Under the pieces are notes generated by a model. That model was given only the letters and a program-made list of their open reading frames with translations. It had not been told where the DNA came from and ran no database searches. A program made the translations under genes and the position numbers. From DAHUXN01 sp963811805 (lineage in GTDB: Bacteria; Acidobacteriota; Terriglobia; Acidiferrales; UBA7541), in the NCBI GenBank assembly GCA_963811805.1, contig CAWESU010000002.1, forward strand, positions 124,001-188,000: a stretch of DNA of 64,000 nt. The letters are read 5' to 3'. Below are positions 55,949 through 64,000 of the stretch, piece by piece (position 1 is the stretch's first letter; each line of letters opens with the position of its first letter).

Positions 55949-56569
55949 CTAGCGGCTCTTGGAGATAATTTCGTCCACGACCCCGTATTCCTTGGCCTGT
56001 TCCGCGGACATAATGAAATCGCGCTCGACATCCTTTTCAATCTTGTCCACCGGCTGGCCGGTGTGATGAGCGATGAGCTTGTTCAACTCTCCCCGCGTCC
56101 GCAGGATTTCCTTGGCGTGAATGTCGATATCCGTCGCCTGGCCGGAAAGGCCGCTCAGCCACGGCTGATGAATCAGGATGCGCGAGTTCGGCAACGTGTA
56201 GCGCTTCTTGGGAGTGCCGGCCATCAACAGAACCGCGGCGATCGACGCGGCCTGGCCGACGCAATAGGTGACAACGTCCGGCCGGACGAACTGCATGGTG
56301 TCGTAAATCGCCATTCCGGCGGTGATCACGCCGCCCGGGGAATTGATGTACAGCGAAATATCGTGCTCCGGATCTTCGGCGGCCAAGAACAGAAGCTGCG
56401 CGGTGACCAGATTGGCGACGTGGTCGTCAATCGGCGTGCCGATGAAGATGATGTGGTCCTTCAGCAGACGCGAATAGATGTCGTAGGCGCGTTCGCCGCG
56501 GTTGGTCTGCTCGACCACCATGGGCACGAGCGTCGTGGAATACGGAATAGGTGCGTCCTTATCTCTCAT
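55949..56569 (-). CDS. clpP: ATP-dependent Clp protease proteolytic subunit ClpP
   Basis: This 206-residue serine protease has the catalytic Ser in CVGQAASIAAVLLMAGT, His in RILIHQPWLSG, and Asp in the following VERDFIMSAEQAKEYG segment. The N-terminal YSTTLVPMVVEQTNRGERAY is the usual propeptide/axial loop region. It forms tetradecamers with ClpX. It lies 39 bases downstream of tig. Confidence 0.97.
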   Translation of the reverse strand: MRDKDAPIPYSTTLVPMVVEQTNRGERAYDIYSRLLKDHIIFIGTPIDDHVANLVTAQLLFLAAEDPEHDISLYINSPGGVITAGMAIYDTMQFVRPDVVTYCVGQAASIAAVLLMAGTPKKRYTLPNSRILIHQPWLSGLSGQATDIDIHAKEILRTRGELNKLIAHHTGQPVDKIEKDVERDFIMSAEQAKEYGVVDEIISKSR

Positions 56570-56608
56570 TGGGAGCCATCCAGCGCGGTGAAGAGCCCGA
56601 AACAGATA

Positions 56609-57898
56609 TTATTTTTCACGTTTGGCGATGATTTGAATTTGAGCGGTGCGGTAAAGCCAATCAATTGCTTTGTCGCTTCGCAGCTTCGATTTCATCCTAT
56701 CCAGGGCATCTTCCTTTGTCAAGCGGGCGCGAATCGCTGCTGCGGATTCGCCACTACGCTCGGCGAGGAGGGCGATCTCTTTTTCCACGTCTTCGTCGGT
56801 GGTTTCGATTTTTTCCGCGGAGGCGATGCGGTCGAGCAGGATTTCGGCTCTGACGTCGCGTTCGGCGCGATCATGCTGCCGCTGGCGCATCGAGACCCAA
56901 TCGACGTTGACGGCCCTGGGATCCACACCCTGCGAGGCCAGCGAGCGCACCACGCGCTCCAGCCGCACGTCCATTTGATGCTCGATGAGCGCTTCGGGAA
57001 CCGGAAAGTCGTGGCGCTTGACCAGTTCTTCGAGAATCTTTTCGTTGGCCTGGGCTTGCTGCTGCTCGTCGCGCGCGGCGGTAAGCCGTTCGCCGATCTT
57101 TTCGCGCAGCTCAGCGATGGTCTTTGCACCGAGCGCGCCTTCCCCAACGTCTTTCACGAATTCGTCGTTGAGTTCAGGCAGCTTCTTCTCTTTGATGTCG
57201 CGCACTTCGATGGCGAAGTTGTAGCTCTTGCCCGCGAGTTTCGCATCGGGATAGTCGTCGGGATATTTCGTTTCAAAGCGGCGCGTTTCGCCGGTTGAAG
57301 CGCCGCGCAAGTTTTCGCTGAACGCCGGCAGGGTTTCCTCGGCGCCGATGTGGCAGGTGACGTTGTCGCTGCGAATCGGGTCGCCGCCGCCAGCAGGCGT
57401 GCCCATCAGTTTCACTTGGACAAAGTCGCCGTCCTGCGCGGCGCGGCCTTCCACGGGAGCGTACGTCGCCGCGCGCTCGCGCATCTGCTCGAGCGTCTTG
57501 TCGATTTCCGCGTCGCCGACTTCGATGGCTTCCACTTCCACTTTGAGATTCTTGTAATCGCCCAGCTCGAACTCCGGGAGAACTTCGAAACTGGCGCGGA
57601 ACTTCAGCGGACCGGCTTCGGTGAAATCGACTTTGTCGACTTGCGGCCGCGTGATGGGATTGAGTTTTTTCTCCGCGAGCGCCTGCTGGATGTATTCCGG
57701 CACCAGCGATTCGAGGACTTCGCCTTTGATCTCTTCCGCGAAACGGCGGCGAATCAGCGTGACCGGCGCCTTGCCGGGCCGGAAACCGGGAACGCGCGCC
57801 ACGCGCGCCAGGTCCTTGGCGATTTTTTCGGTGGTCTTCTGCACATTCTCCGCGGGAATCTCCAGGTCGAGTTCGCGGCGGCAAGTTGCTTCAGTCAT
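56609..57898 (-). CDS. tig: Trigger factor
   Basis: This 429-residue ribosome-bound chaperone has the N-terminal ribosome-binding domain with VARVPGFRPGKAPVTLIRRRF (signature FRxGKxP). An FKBP-type prolyl isomerase domain (about 150-240; GDFVQVKLMGTPAGG) and a helical C-terminal arm domain follow. I use the ATG at 57898 (MTEATCRREL). It is the first gene of tig-clpP-clpX-lon and has a consensus-like promoter 135-165 bases upstream of its ATG. Confidence 0.94.
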   Translation of the reverse strand: MTEATCRRELDLEIPAENVQKTTEKIAKDLARVARVPGFRPGKAPVTLIRRRFAEEIKGEVLESLVPEYIQQALAEKKLNPITRPQVDKVDFTEAGPLKFRASFEVLPEFELGDYKNLKVEVEAIEVGDAEIDKTLEQMRERAATYAPVEGRAAQDGDFVQVKLMGTPAGGGDPIRSDNVTCHIGAEETLPAFSENLRGASTGETRRFETKYPDDYPDAKLAGKSYNFAIEVRDIKEKKLPELNDEFVKDVGEGALGAKTIAELREKIGERLTAARDEQQQAQANEKILEELVKRHDFPVPEALIEHQMDVRLERVVRSLASQGVDPRAVNVDWVSMRQRQHDRAERDVRAEILLDRIASAEKIETTDEDVEKEIALLAERSGESAAAIRARLTKEDALDRMKSKLRSDKAIDWLYRTAQIQIIAKREK

Positions 57899-58034
57899 TT
57901 CGTTCCCAAGTCTCAAGAAATTCGTTTAGCGAGCAAGTACGGCAAGAAAGCACGGCGCTCGCCCTGCGATTAGCCTCTTCGGAAATTTTCAGGAAGAAGG
58001 GCAGGAGAACCACCGACCAACTCACACCAAAATC

Positions 58035-58063
58035 AGTATAGGGGAAGTGCATTCCGGCGTCAA
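58035..58063 (-). promoter_or_regulatory. Promoter of the tig-clpP-clpX-lon operon
   Basis: On the minus strand TTGACG (58058-58063) and TATACT (58035-58040) are separated by exactly 17 bases. The leader to the tig ATG would be about 130 bases. Confidence 0.75.
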
Positions 58064-58087
58064 CTTGGGGCTGCCGCTGAGAGAGGG

Positions 58088-58942
58088 CTACGCTTGCGGC
58101 TTAGCGCTGTCGTAGCTGGGGTAGCAGCCGAGGATGCGCAGGTCGCTCGAGCAGGCGCGCAATTCTTCGAGCGCGCGCACGGCTTCCGCATCATTCAACG
58201 AAGTTTGCAGATCCAAATAGAAGCGGTACTCCCAAGGATGGCCGGCGATGGGCCGGCTCTCGATTTTGAGCAGGCCGATATCGCGCTTGGCAAAAACGTC
58301 CAGCGCACGTTGCAGCGCGCCGGGTTTGTGTTCGAGATGCACGACGAGCGAAAGCTTGTCGGCGCTCTCGCTCGGTTCCGGCGAAGCGGCAAGCAGCAGG
58401 AAGCGCGTGTAGTTTTCGCGATGGTCCTCCAGATGTTCGAGCAGAATATTTCCGCCGTAAATTTCCGCGGCGCGCTTTCCGGCGATGGCCGCGCGCGAAG
58501 GATCGTCGGCAAGGATGATTTCGCGAACGCTTCCGGCGGTGTCGAGCGAGGCGATACGATGGATTTGCGGCCGCGCGCGAAAGAAATGCTCGCACTGCGC
58601 CAAAGCCACGGGATGCGACTCCACGGAAGTGATTTTCTGCAGGCTCGCTTCCGGCGTGCCGATCAAATTGTGCGCGATGGGCAGAATCACTTCGCGGACG
58701 ACCTGCAAGTGGCTTTCGAGAAGCAAATCGTAGGATTTGTGCACCGATCCCGCGAGGGAATTTTCGATGGGCGCGAGAGCGTAATCGGCGATGCCGTCTT
58801 TGACGGAGGAAAAGAGCGCCTCGAAGGTCGGGCGCGGGACGGTATCGATCTCCTCGCCGAGGAGATGAATGGCGGCCTCCTCGCTGAAGGCGCCGCTTTC
58901 GCCTTGAAAGGCCACACGGGGGACACGGTTTGCGCCGGACAT
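58088..58942 (-). CDS. pheA: Prephenate dehydratase
   Basis: This 284-residue monofunctional enzyme of phenylalanine synthesis converts prephenate to phenylpyruvate. It has VAFQGESGAFSEEAAIHLLG, APIENSLAGSVHKSYDLLLE, the catalytic TRF motif in NYTRFLLLA, and a C-terminal ACT domain (LVVHLEHKPGALQRALDVFA; KIESRPIAGHPWEYRFYLD) for Phe feedback inhibition. No chorismate mutase domain is fused. The ribosome-binding site is weak. Confidence 0.94.
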   Translation of the reverse strand: MSGANRVPRVAFQGESGAFSEEAAIHLLGEEIDTVPRPTFEALFSSVKDGIADYALAPIENSLAGSVHKSYDLLLESHLQVVREVILPIAHNLIGTPEASLQKITSVESHPVALAQCEHFFRARPQIHRIASLDTAGSVREIILADDPSRAAIAGKRAAEIYGGNILLEHLEDHRENYTRFLLLAASPEPSESADKLSLVVHLEHKPGALQRALDVFAKRDIGLLKIESRPIAGHPWEYRFYLDLQTSLNDAEAVRALEELRACSSDLRILGCYPSYDSAKPQA

Positions 58943-59186
58943 TTTGGTTTTGCCGCGCCGCTGAGAGTCCGAGCGCAGCAGTTCAACAGTAGCACTGATT
59001 TGCGCGCTGGTAGGCGGCCTTCGTGGAGCGCGGTTCTAAGCTTTTAAGCAGAGGCGCGCGATTTTCATTCTTTGTTTGCGCTGCTTCGCGCGCGGGAATA
59101 TTCTTTGTTGCGCAGCGTGCGGGAAAAAGGGGGTGTTTGTGGACAAAGATTCGGCGGACGCAAAATCGGATTTGAGAGTGGAGAAC

Positions 59187-60356
59187 ATGAAACTCACGCG
59201 CCGCAGCTTGCTGAGCGCAGTTCCGCTCACCACGGCGGGCTTGTCGCTCGCTTCTCTGGCCGGCGCGAGCCGCCTTGGAACGTCGGAGGGGCAGTACGAG
59301 AAGCCCAAGGTGCGCGCCGAAGCGCACAAAGAGCCGCCGCTGGAGAATTTCAAATACGACCTGGACGGCTCGACGGGATTTGCGGGCGATGGCGGCACAG
59401 CGAAAGAAGTGACGGTGACGGAATTTCCGGTGTCCACCAGCATCGCGGGAGTTTCGATGGTCCTGAAGCCCGGCGCGATTCGCGAGCTGCATTGGCACGC
59501 GATCGCGGCGGAATGGGCTTATGTGATCAAAGGGAACGTGCGAACGACGGCGCTTGGCCCGAACGGAGAAGCCGCGGAAGACGATTTCGGCCCCGGCGAC
59601 ATCTGGTATTTCCCCAAAGGCCATCCGCACGCGCTGCAAGGCCTGGGTCCCGGCGACACGCATTTCATTTTGGTCTTCGATGACGGGCGTTTTTCCGAAT
59701 TCGGCACCTTCAGCATCACGGATTGGTTCGCGCAAACGCGCCCCGAAGTGCTGGCGCGCAATAGCGGCTTAACGCTGCAGACCGCGTCGCTGCCGAAAGG
59801 CGAGGTTTACATTACGCCCGGCCGCGTGCCTCCGCGCGAGCAGCAGCCGTTTCGAAATGGCGATCCCATTCCGAGCCAGGGCGCGCACAAATTCAAACTG
59901 CTCGAGCGCGAGCCATCCGTCTGGCCAGGCGGCGAAGAGCGCATCGTGGATTCGCACGATTTTCCGATGTCCAAGACGGTTGTCGGCGCCGTTATGGATT
60001 TGAAGCCGGGTGCGTTGCGCGAGCTGCACTGGCATCCGAATGCCGATGAATGGCAGTACTACATCAGCGGGCGCGCGCGGGTGGGGATTTTTGGCGCCCA
60101 TGGACGCTCCAGTGTCGAGGAGTTCGGTCCGGGACAAGTCGCGTTTATCCGGCAGGGATTCGGGCACTACATCGAACAGGTCGGCGACGAGCCAACGCGC
60201 ATTTTGATCACTTTTCCCGCCGCGGAGTATCAGGAAGTTTCGCTTTCCGCGTGGCTTGCGAACAATCCGTCGCAGCTGATCGAAGATAACTTCGGGATTA
60301 GCGCTGAAGAGGTCGCGCGCATGCCGAAAGCGAAGGAGGCGATTTACGGGAAATGA
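59187..60356 (+). CDS. Bicupin, oxalate-decarboxylase-like, Tat-exported
   Basis: This 389-residue protein has a twin-arginine-type signal (MKLTRRSLLSAVPLTTAGLS). Each of two cupin domains has a full Mn site: HWHAIAAEW plus GHPHAL (H102, H104, E109) and HWHPNADEW plus GHYIEQ (H281, H283, E288). The lid segment SEFGT at about 170-174 keeps the Glu that defines oxalate decarboxylase over oxidase (SENST in the Bacillus enzyme). It probably turns oxalate into formate and CO2 in the periplasm. The ATG at 59187 is favoured by the signal peptide; an upstream in-frame GTG is possible. Confidence 0.85.
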   Translation: MKLTRRSLLSAVPLTTAGLSLASLAGASRLGTSEGQYEKPKVRAEAHKEPPLENFKYDLDGSTGFAGDGGTAKEVTVTEFPVSTSIAGVSMVLKPGAIRELHWHAIAAEWAYVIKGNVRTTALGPNGEAAEDDFGPGDIWYFPKGHPHALQGLGPGDTHFILVFDDGRFSEFGTFSITDWFAQTRPEVLARNSGLTLQTASLPKGEVYITPGRVPPREQQPFRNGDPIPSQGAHKFKLLEREPSVWPGGEERIVDSHDFPMSKTVVGAVMDLKPGALRELHWHPNADEWQYYISGRARVGIFGAHGRSSVEEFGPGQVAFIRQGFGHYIEQVGDEPTRILITFPAAEYQEVSLSAWLANNPSQLIEDNFGISAEEVARMPKAKEAIYGK

Positions 60357-60420
60357 TTCGAGTGGCGATCTTAGCGGGCGCGCTGCGGTCTTTTTGAATC
60401 ACTGCAGCATCTAAGGCAAC

Positions 60421-61110
60421 ATGGAGCGAAAATCATTTCCGGCGTGGTCTTCGGAGGCGCTTCGCGGTTCCATTCGCGCCGGCGCTTATCAGGCCTATCG
60501 GCACGTCCGCATCGATCCCAGCGCTTATCTCCGCCACGTGCAACGAGCGCATCATCTGCCGATTGAGAAGTGGGACGATGTGTTTTACCTGGGCGCGCAC
60601 AACTTGAAACCGCACGCGGACAGCGTGATTCGCGCGTCGTCGAAGGCTGCGGCGCTCGAAGGAATGGGGCTCGGCCTCGGTGGATTGCTCACAGTGGTGC
60701 CGGATATGGGAATCCTTTCGGCCATCACTCTTCGCCTGCTGCAGAAACTCAGCTTGCTCTACGGCTTCGAATATACAACCGAGGAAGAGGCCATCGAATT
60801 GTGGATTGCCGCCGCCAGCGCCGCCGGCTTGGACCTTGGGCGCGAAATCTTGGAGAAACAGGGCATCGCACGCATCGTGCCGTTCATTATGGATCGCGTG
60901 GCCATAAGAGTGAGCGAGGAAATTGCCGAGAAGTGGACGGCCCGGCTCATACCGCTGTTGAGCGCGGGCGCGGGTGGCGCGCTGAATTATTATTTTGTTC
61001 GAGGATGGGGACGCCGCGCACAGAAGCATTTCGAGCAACGCCACGCTGTGGTGCGCGCGCAGCGTTTTTCGCGCGGCTTGCTTTCCACAGATCAGCCCTT
61101 CACGACGTGA
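60421..61110 (+). CDS. EcsC family protein
   Basis: This 229-residue protein has the EcsC pattern: SSKAAALEGMGLGLGGLLTV, DMGILSAITLRLLQKLSLLYGF-type helix, and a C-terminal ending with LLSAGAGGALNYYFVRGWGRRAQKHF-type membrane-proximal helix and Arg-rich tail. EcsC-type proteins are membrane-associated and poorly characterised. AAGG lies upstream of the ATG. It stands alone, convergent with the histidine kinase gene. Confidence 0.78.
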   Translation: MERKSFPAWSSEALRGSIRAGAYQAYRHVRIDPSAYLRHVQRAHHLPIEKWDDVFYLGAHNLKPHADSVIRASSKAAALEGMGLGLGGLLTVVPDMGILSAITLRLLQKLSLLYGFEYTTEEEAIELWIAAASAAGLDLGREILEKQGIARIVPFIMDRVAIRVSEEIAEKWTARLIPLLSAGAGGALNYYFVRGWGRRAQKHFEQRHAVVRAQRFSRGLLSTDQPFTT

Positions 61111-61141
61111 GAGACGGTGCAAGGGGATCCAATCACTGAAG

Positions 61142-62614
61142 TTACTCGGTCGGAGTCAGGTCTTCGTTTGCTGGCTCGCCATGAGATATCGCAGCGGGCT
61201 GCTTGAATGGCAAACGGACGCGGAAGCGGGTGTCGCCGGGTTGGGATCTCACGTCGATGGACCCGTGGTGCTTTCGCACGATGCGCATGGCGGTGTCGAG
61301 GCCAAGGCCCGTGCCTTCTCCTACTTTCTTGGTGGTGAAGAAGGGCTCGAAGACGCGCCCTTGCATTTCGGGCGAAATACCCGGGCCGTTGTCGCCGATT
61401 TCCACTACCGCGCAATCGAGCTCGCGATGCGCGCGCACGCGGAGTTCGCCTTTGCCTTTCATGGCGTCAATCGCGTTGTCAATCAGATTAGTCCACACCT
61501 GATTGAGCTCGCCGCCATAGGCGCACACCCGGGGGAGCTCCGGATCGTAATCGCGGATGACGGTGATACCTTCTTTCAGGCGATGGCCGAAGATCTTTAG
61601 CGTGTTGTCCAAATCTTCCTCGAGATTCACTTCCTGAAGGGCGCCCTGATCCATGTAGGAGTAGCGTTTAATGGCGGTGACCAGATCGCTGATCCGGCGG
61701 GTACTGTTGTCGATTTCGCGGACGAGCCCGTACACGGTGACCAGGGCTGCGACGCGACGCAGGACGTACTCGACGCCATCCTCTCCGGTGATGGCGACCA
61801 GCGCATCCAGTCTCTGCTGGGTTATACAGGCATCCGCGAGAATCGACGCCATTTTGTAGGGCTCGTCGATGTTGTGGCGTTCCAGCCAATTGGTGACCTC
61901 TTCTTCGCGGTCGTTGAAGTCGAGAGGATCGGATGACTGCTTTTCGGTGGAAGCGGCCTCCTTCATGGCCGCCTGTTCGAACTGCAACATCGAAACGCGC
62001 TGAACCTCGGAATAAGAGTGTTGAAGAAGCTTGAGGGTCGCGGAGCGGACGTTTTCCATGGCTTCGGTGAGCGTCTGCGCGGCGCGGCGGGCCGCGGCGG
62101 CGGGATTGTTCAGTTCGTGGGCAAGCCCCGCGGAGAGTTTCCCGAGGGCCATCAGTTTTTCCTGCTGCGTTTCCATGCGGGTAACTTCGCGGATGCGGTC
62201 AGACATCAGGGCAACCAGACGCTGACCAAGCTGGGGCATGCGCTGCAGCATTTCCGGGAAATATTGCTTATGGAGAAGAAGGAGGCGCGACGGCAGAACC
62301 GCGCGGGCGATGCCGCGGACCTGCGTCAGACGCGAAAAAGGAAGCAGGCCTGTAATCTGCCCAGCAGAAGCCGTGAAAACCGGCGAGCCAGGAGCGTCCG
62401 GGCGTTCAAACTGGATCTCGCCTTCGAGGACGACACTCAGATTATCCACCGGGTCGCCGGCCCGGGCGAAAATCTGCCCGGCATCGAAGTTCGCTTCGAC
62501 CATTCGTGCGGCCAGCCACTCCAGATCTTGAGCGGGTAGGTCCGCGAAGACGGAGACCGAGCGCAAGCCCGCGACGATGCGGGCAGCTTGACCGGCTGTG
62601 TGGTCTTCGTTCAT
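61142..62614 (-). CDS. Sensor histidine kinase with cyclic-nucleotide-binding-type N-domain
   Basis: This 490-residue protein has an N-terminal cNMP-binding-like domain (about residues 18-125; VFADLPAQDLEWLAARMVEA, DPVDNLSVVLEGEIQF). A phosphoacceptor helix with LSAGLAHELNNPAAAARRAA (His about 166), a long helical spacer and a HATPase_c domain (VWTNLIDNAIDAMKGKG; IGDNGPGISPEMQGRVFEPF; GTGLGLDTAMRIV) follow. It has no membrane helix, so it senses a cytoplasmic signal. It starts one base after the stop of the receiver/flavoprotein gene, its likely partner. Confidence 0.9.
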   Translation of the reverse strand: MNEDHTAGQAARIVAGLRSVSVFADLPAQDLEWLAARMVEANFDAGQIFARAGDPVDNLSVVLEGEIQFERPDAPGSPVFTASAGQITGLLPFSRLTQVRGIARAVLPSRLLLLHKQYFPEMLQRMPQLGQRLVALMSDRIREVTRMETQQEKLMALGKLSAGLAHELNNPAAAARRAAQTLTEAMENVRSATLKLLQHSYSEVQRVSMLQFEQAAMKEAASTEKQSSDPLDFNDREEEVTNWLERHNIDEPYKMASILADACITQQRLDALVAITGEDGVEYVLRRVAALVTVYGLVREIDNSTRRISDLVTAIKRYSYMDQGALQEVNLEEDLDNTLKIFGHRLKEGITVIRDYDPELPRVCAYGGELNQVWTNLIDNAIDAMKGKGELRVRAHRELDCAVVEIGDNGPGISPEMQGRVFEPFFTTKKVGEGTGLGLDTAMRIVRKHHGSIDVRSQPGDTRFRVRLPFKQPAAISHGEPANEDLTPTE

Positions 62615-62615
62615 C

Positions 62616-64000
62616 TCACACTGTACTCAGGTATTGATGCACGAATTGCACGGCGTTGGAACCCTCGCCGACGCCGGAGGCAACTCGCTTGATCGAACGG
62701 TAGCGTACGTCGCCCGCCACAAAGATACCAGGAACGCTGGCTTCGAGGAGCCACGGATCGCGCTCCAGAGGCCATTCCTTGGGTGGCTTACCATCGCGTA
62801 TCAGATCGGGGCCCGTCAAGAGGAAGCCCTTTTCATCGCGTTCAACCACACCGGCAAGCCACTCCGTGCCGGGCTCGGCGCCAATGAAAATGAACAAAGA
62901 GTTCGTCGAGATTTTTTCTGTTTCCTTCGTTGTGGAGCACAGGATGGAGATGGCTTCCAGGTGGTCCTGGCCAAAAACTTCGACCACTTGCGAGTTAAGC
63001 TCGACGTGGATGTTTTCGGTCTTGCGAATCTGGTCAATGAGGTATTGCGACATGGTGGCTTGAAGCGAGCCGCCGCGCACGAGCATGATGACGCGCTCAG
63101 CGTACTGCGAGAAAAACATCGCCGCCTGCCCCGCCGAATTCGCTCCGCCCACGATGTAAACTTTTTCGCCGCGGCAAGCGACAGCTTCGGTCATGGCCGC
63201 GCCGTAATAAACGCCGGCGCCTTGCACGCGCTCCATGCCCGGGACGTCAAGCCGCCGGTAGGACACGCCCGTGGCGATGATCAAGGCCTTGGTGCCGATT
63301 TCCGTGCCGTCGGCCAGGGACACGAATTTTGATCCCGCCTCAACACGCAGCCTGCTTACTTCCTGCGGCGTAAGGATTTCCACGCCAAAACGCCGCGCTT
63401 GCGTCACGGCCCTCCGCGCGAGGTCAGCGCCGCTCAAGCCTGAAGGGAAGCCCAAATAATTCTCGATCCGCGAGCTCATGCCCGCCTGCCCGCCTGGCGC
63501 GTCCCGCTCGATCATCACCGTGCGCAGGCCTTCCGAAGCGCCGTAGACCGCGGCGGCAAGCCCGGCGGGCCCGCCGCCGACGATCAGCAGGTCATAGAAC
63601 GAAGTCTCCGCGCGGGTGCGCAAGCCCAGGCGCTCGGCAATCTCCAGAGTGGTGGGGTCGGAAAGGAGTGTGCCGTCCGAAAATAGCACCACGGGGAGTT
63701 TGCCCGATTCGCCGCCCGCTGCAGCGAGAGCGTCGCGCGTTTCTCCGCTCTTTTCCGCATCTTCAACATCCAGCCAGTGGTACGGCACCTGATTTCGCGC
63801 GAGGAAGTCGCGCACGGCGTAAGAGCGAGGAGACCAGCGATGGCCCAACACGCGGACTCCCGAGAAAGCAGGGCGATAGGACGCTTGCCAGTCATCCAGA
63901 AGATCGTCCAGTACAGGATAAAGCTGCTGTTCCGGAGGGTCCCAGGGCTTCAACAAATAGTGATGAATCCTGGCTTCATTGATGGCCTGGATGGCGGCAT
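62616..64000 (-). CDS. Fused response regulator/thioredoxin-reductase-like flavoprotein, partial (N-terminus missing)
   Basis: The gene runs off the right edge; about 461 residues are visible. The first visible residues, AIQAINEARIHHYLLKPWDP, are the end of a receiver domain. A glutaredoxin-like segment (VRVLGHRWSPRSYAVRDFLA ... LPVVLFSDGTLL) follows, then a thioredoxin-reductase-like part with FAD motif DLLIVGGGPAGLAAAVYGAS and NADP motif IVGGANSAGQAAMFF. The redox CxxC pairs of both glutaredoxin (here SPRS) and thioredoxin reductase (here YYGAAM) are absent, so dithiol exchange is unlikely. It is cotranscribed with the histidine kinase. Confidence 0.85.
   Translation of the reverse strand, partial: AAIQAINEARIHHYLLKPWDPPEQQLYPVLDDLLDDWQASYRPAFSGVRVLGHRWSPRSYAVRDFLARNQVPYHWLDVEDAEKSGETRDALAAAGGESGKLPVVLFSDGTLLSDPTTLEIAERLGLRTRAETSFYDLLIVGGGPAGLAAAVYGASEGLRTVMIERDAPGGQAGMSSRIENYLGFPSGLSGADLARRAVTQARRFGVEILTPQEVSRLRVEAGSKFVSLADGTEIGTKALIIATGVSYRRLDVPGMERVQGAGVYYGAAMTEAVACRGEKVYIVGGANSAGQAAMFFSQYAERVIMLVRGGSLQATMSQYLIDQIRKTENIHVELNSQVVEVFGQDHLEAISILCSTTKETEKISTNSLFIFIGAEPGTEWLAGVVERDEKGFLLTGPDLIRDGKPPKEWPLERDPWLLEASVPGIFVAGDVRYRSIKRVASGVGEGSNAVQFVHQYLSTV

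Overview
The window is a contiguous piece of a GC-rich, Gram-negative bacterial chromosome. I infer an Acidobacteriota genome, from gene content and protein style rather than any search. Supporting signs are a diderm envelope gene (lptE), CarD, a form-II-like cox cluster, a response-regulator/thioredoxin-reductase-like fusion next to a histidine kinase, DUF5818- and DUF3052-like proteins, and many REP-like GC hairpins. No rRNA, tRNA, CRISPR array, prophage or plasmid gene was found. The only mobile-element gene is a REP-associated transposase (RAYT).

Layout. 1-5.0 kb: partial rsmI, an FmdB zinc ribbon, galU, tsaD, and a WD40/J-domain pair. 5.2-8.8 kb: hyuA-hyuB (hydantoinase/oxoprolinase). 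9.0-15.6 kb: carD, tsaB, rimI, a DUF465 protein, then the envelope/replication run psd-pssA-(aspartate-semialdehyde-dehydrogenase-like)-lptE-holA, with rpsT convergent. 15.7-20.9 kb: TPM protein, nucleotidyltransferase and LemA, then phoH-ybeY-corC. 21-26.6 kb: FMN reductase and the molybdenum hydroxylase operon coxS-coxL-coxM-coxG, then a small exported protein with a terminator. 26.7-34.9 kb: accessory genes including a DUF3052 protein, a prenylcysteine-type methyltransferase, a Gly-rich secreted protein, an alcohol dehydrogenase, two DinB-fold proteins, the AmmeMemoRadiSam radical-SAM enzyme and a CPBP-like membrane protein. 35-41.6 kb: secA, a PLD-like protein, mrp, a cytochrome c lipoprotein, a 570-base non-coding island and a gamma-carbonic-anhydrase-like gene. 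41.7-49.2 kb: hisS, an ABM protein, aspS, RAYT, mutL and cmk. 49.2-58.9 kb, minus strand: EAL-HDOD, rho, lon, clpX, clpP, tig, pheA. 59-64 kb: bicupin, EcsC, and the histidine kinase/flavoprotein pair cut by the window end.

Functional groupings. tsaD and tsaB contribute to t6A tRNA modification. psd and pssA make phosphatidylethanolamine, while lptE and secA serve envelope biogenesis. tig-clpP-clpX-lon is a protein folding and degradation operon with a consensus-like promoter upstream of tig. phoH-ybeY-corC is a conserved RNA-metabolism neighbourhood.

Most unusual features. (a) A predicted small RNA at 40.63-40.70 kb has its own promoter, a 5' hairpin at the predicted transcription start, a purine-rich centre and a GNRA-looped terminator; it is followed by five spaced copies of TCTAATCG. 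(b) HisRS carries an insertion of about 80 residues in the hairpin that precedes its LTLRPE motif. (c) The RAYT gene is bracketed by REP hairpins and its reading frame runs through the downstream pair into the mutL start. (d) An aspartate-semialdehyde-dehydrogenase-like protein lacks both catalytic residues and sits inside the envelope operon. (e) The rho ribosome-binding site lies in the loop of a perfect hairpin.
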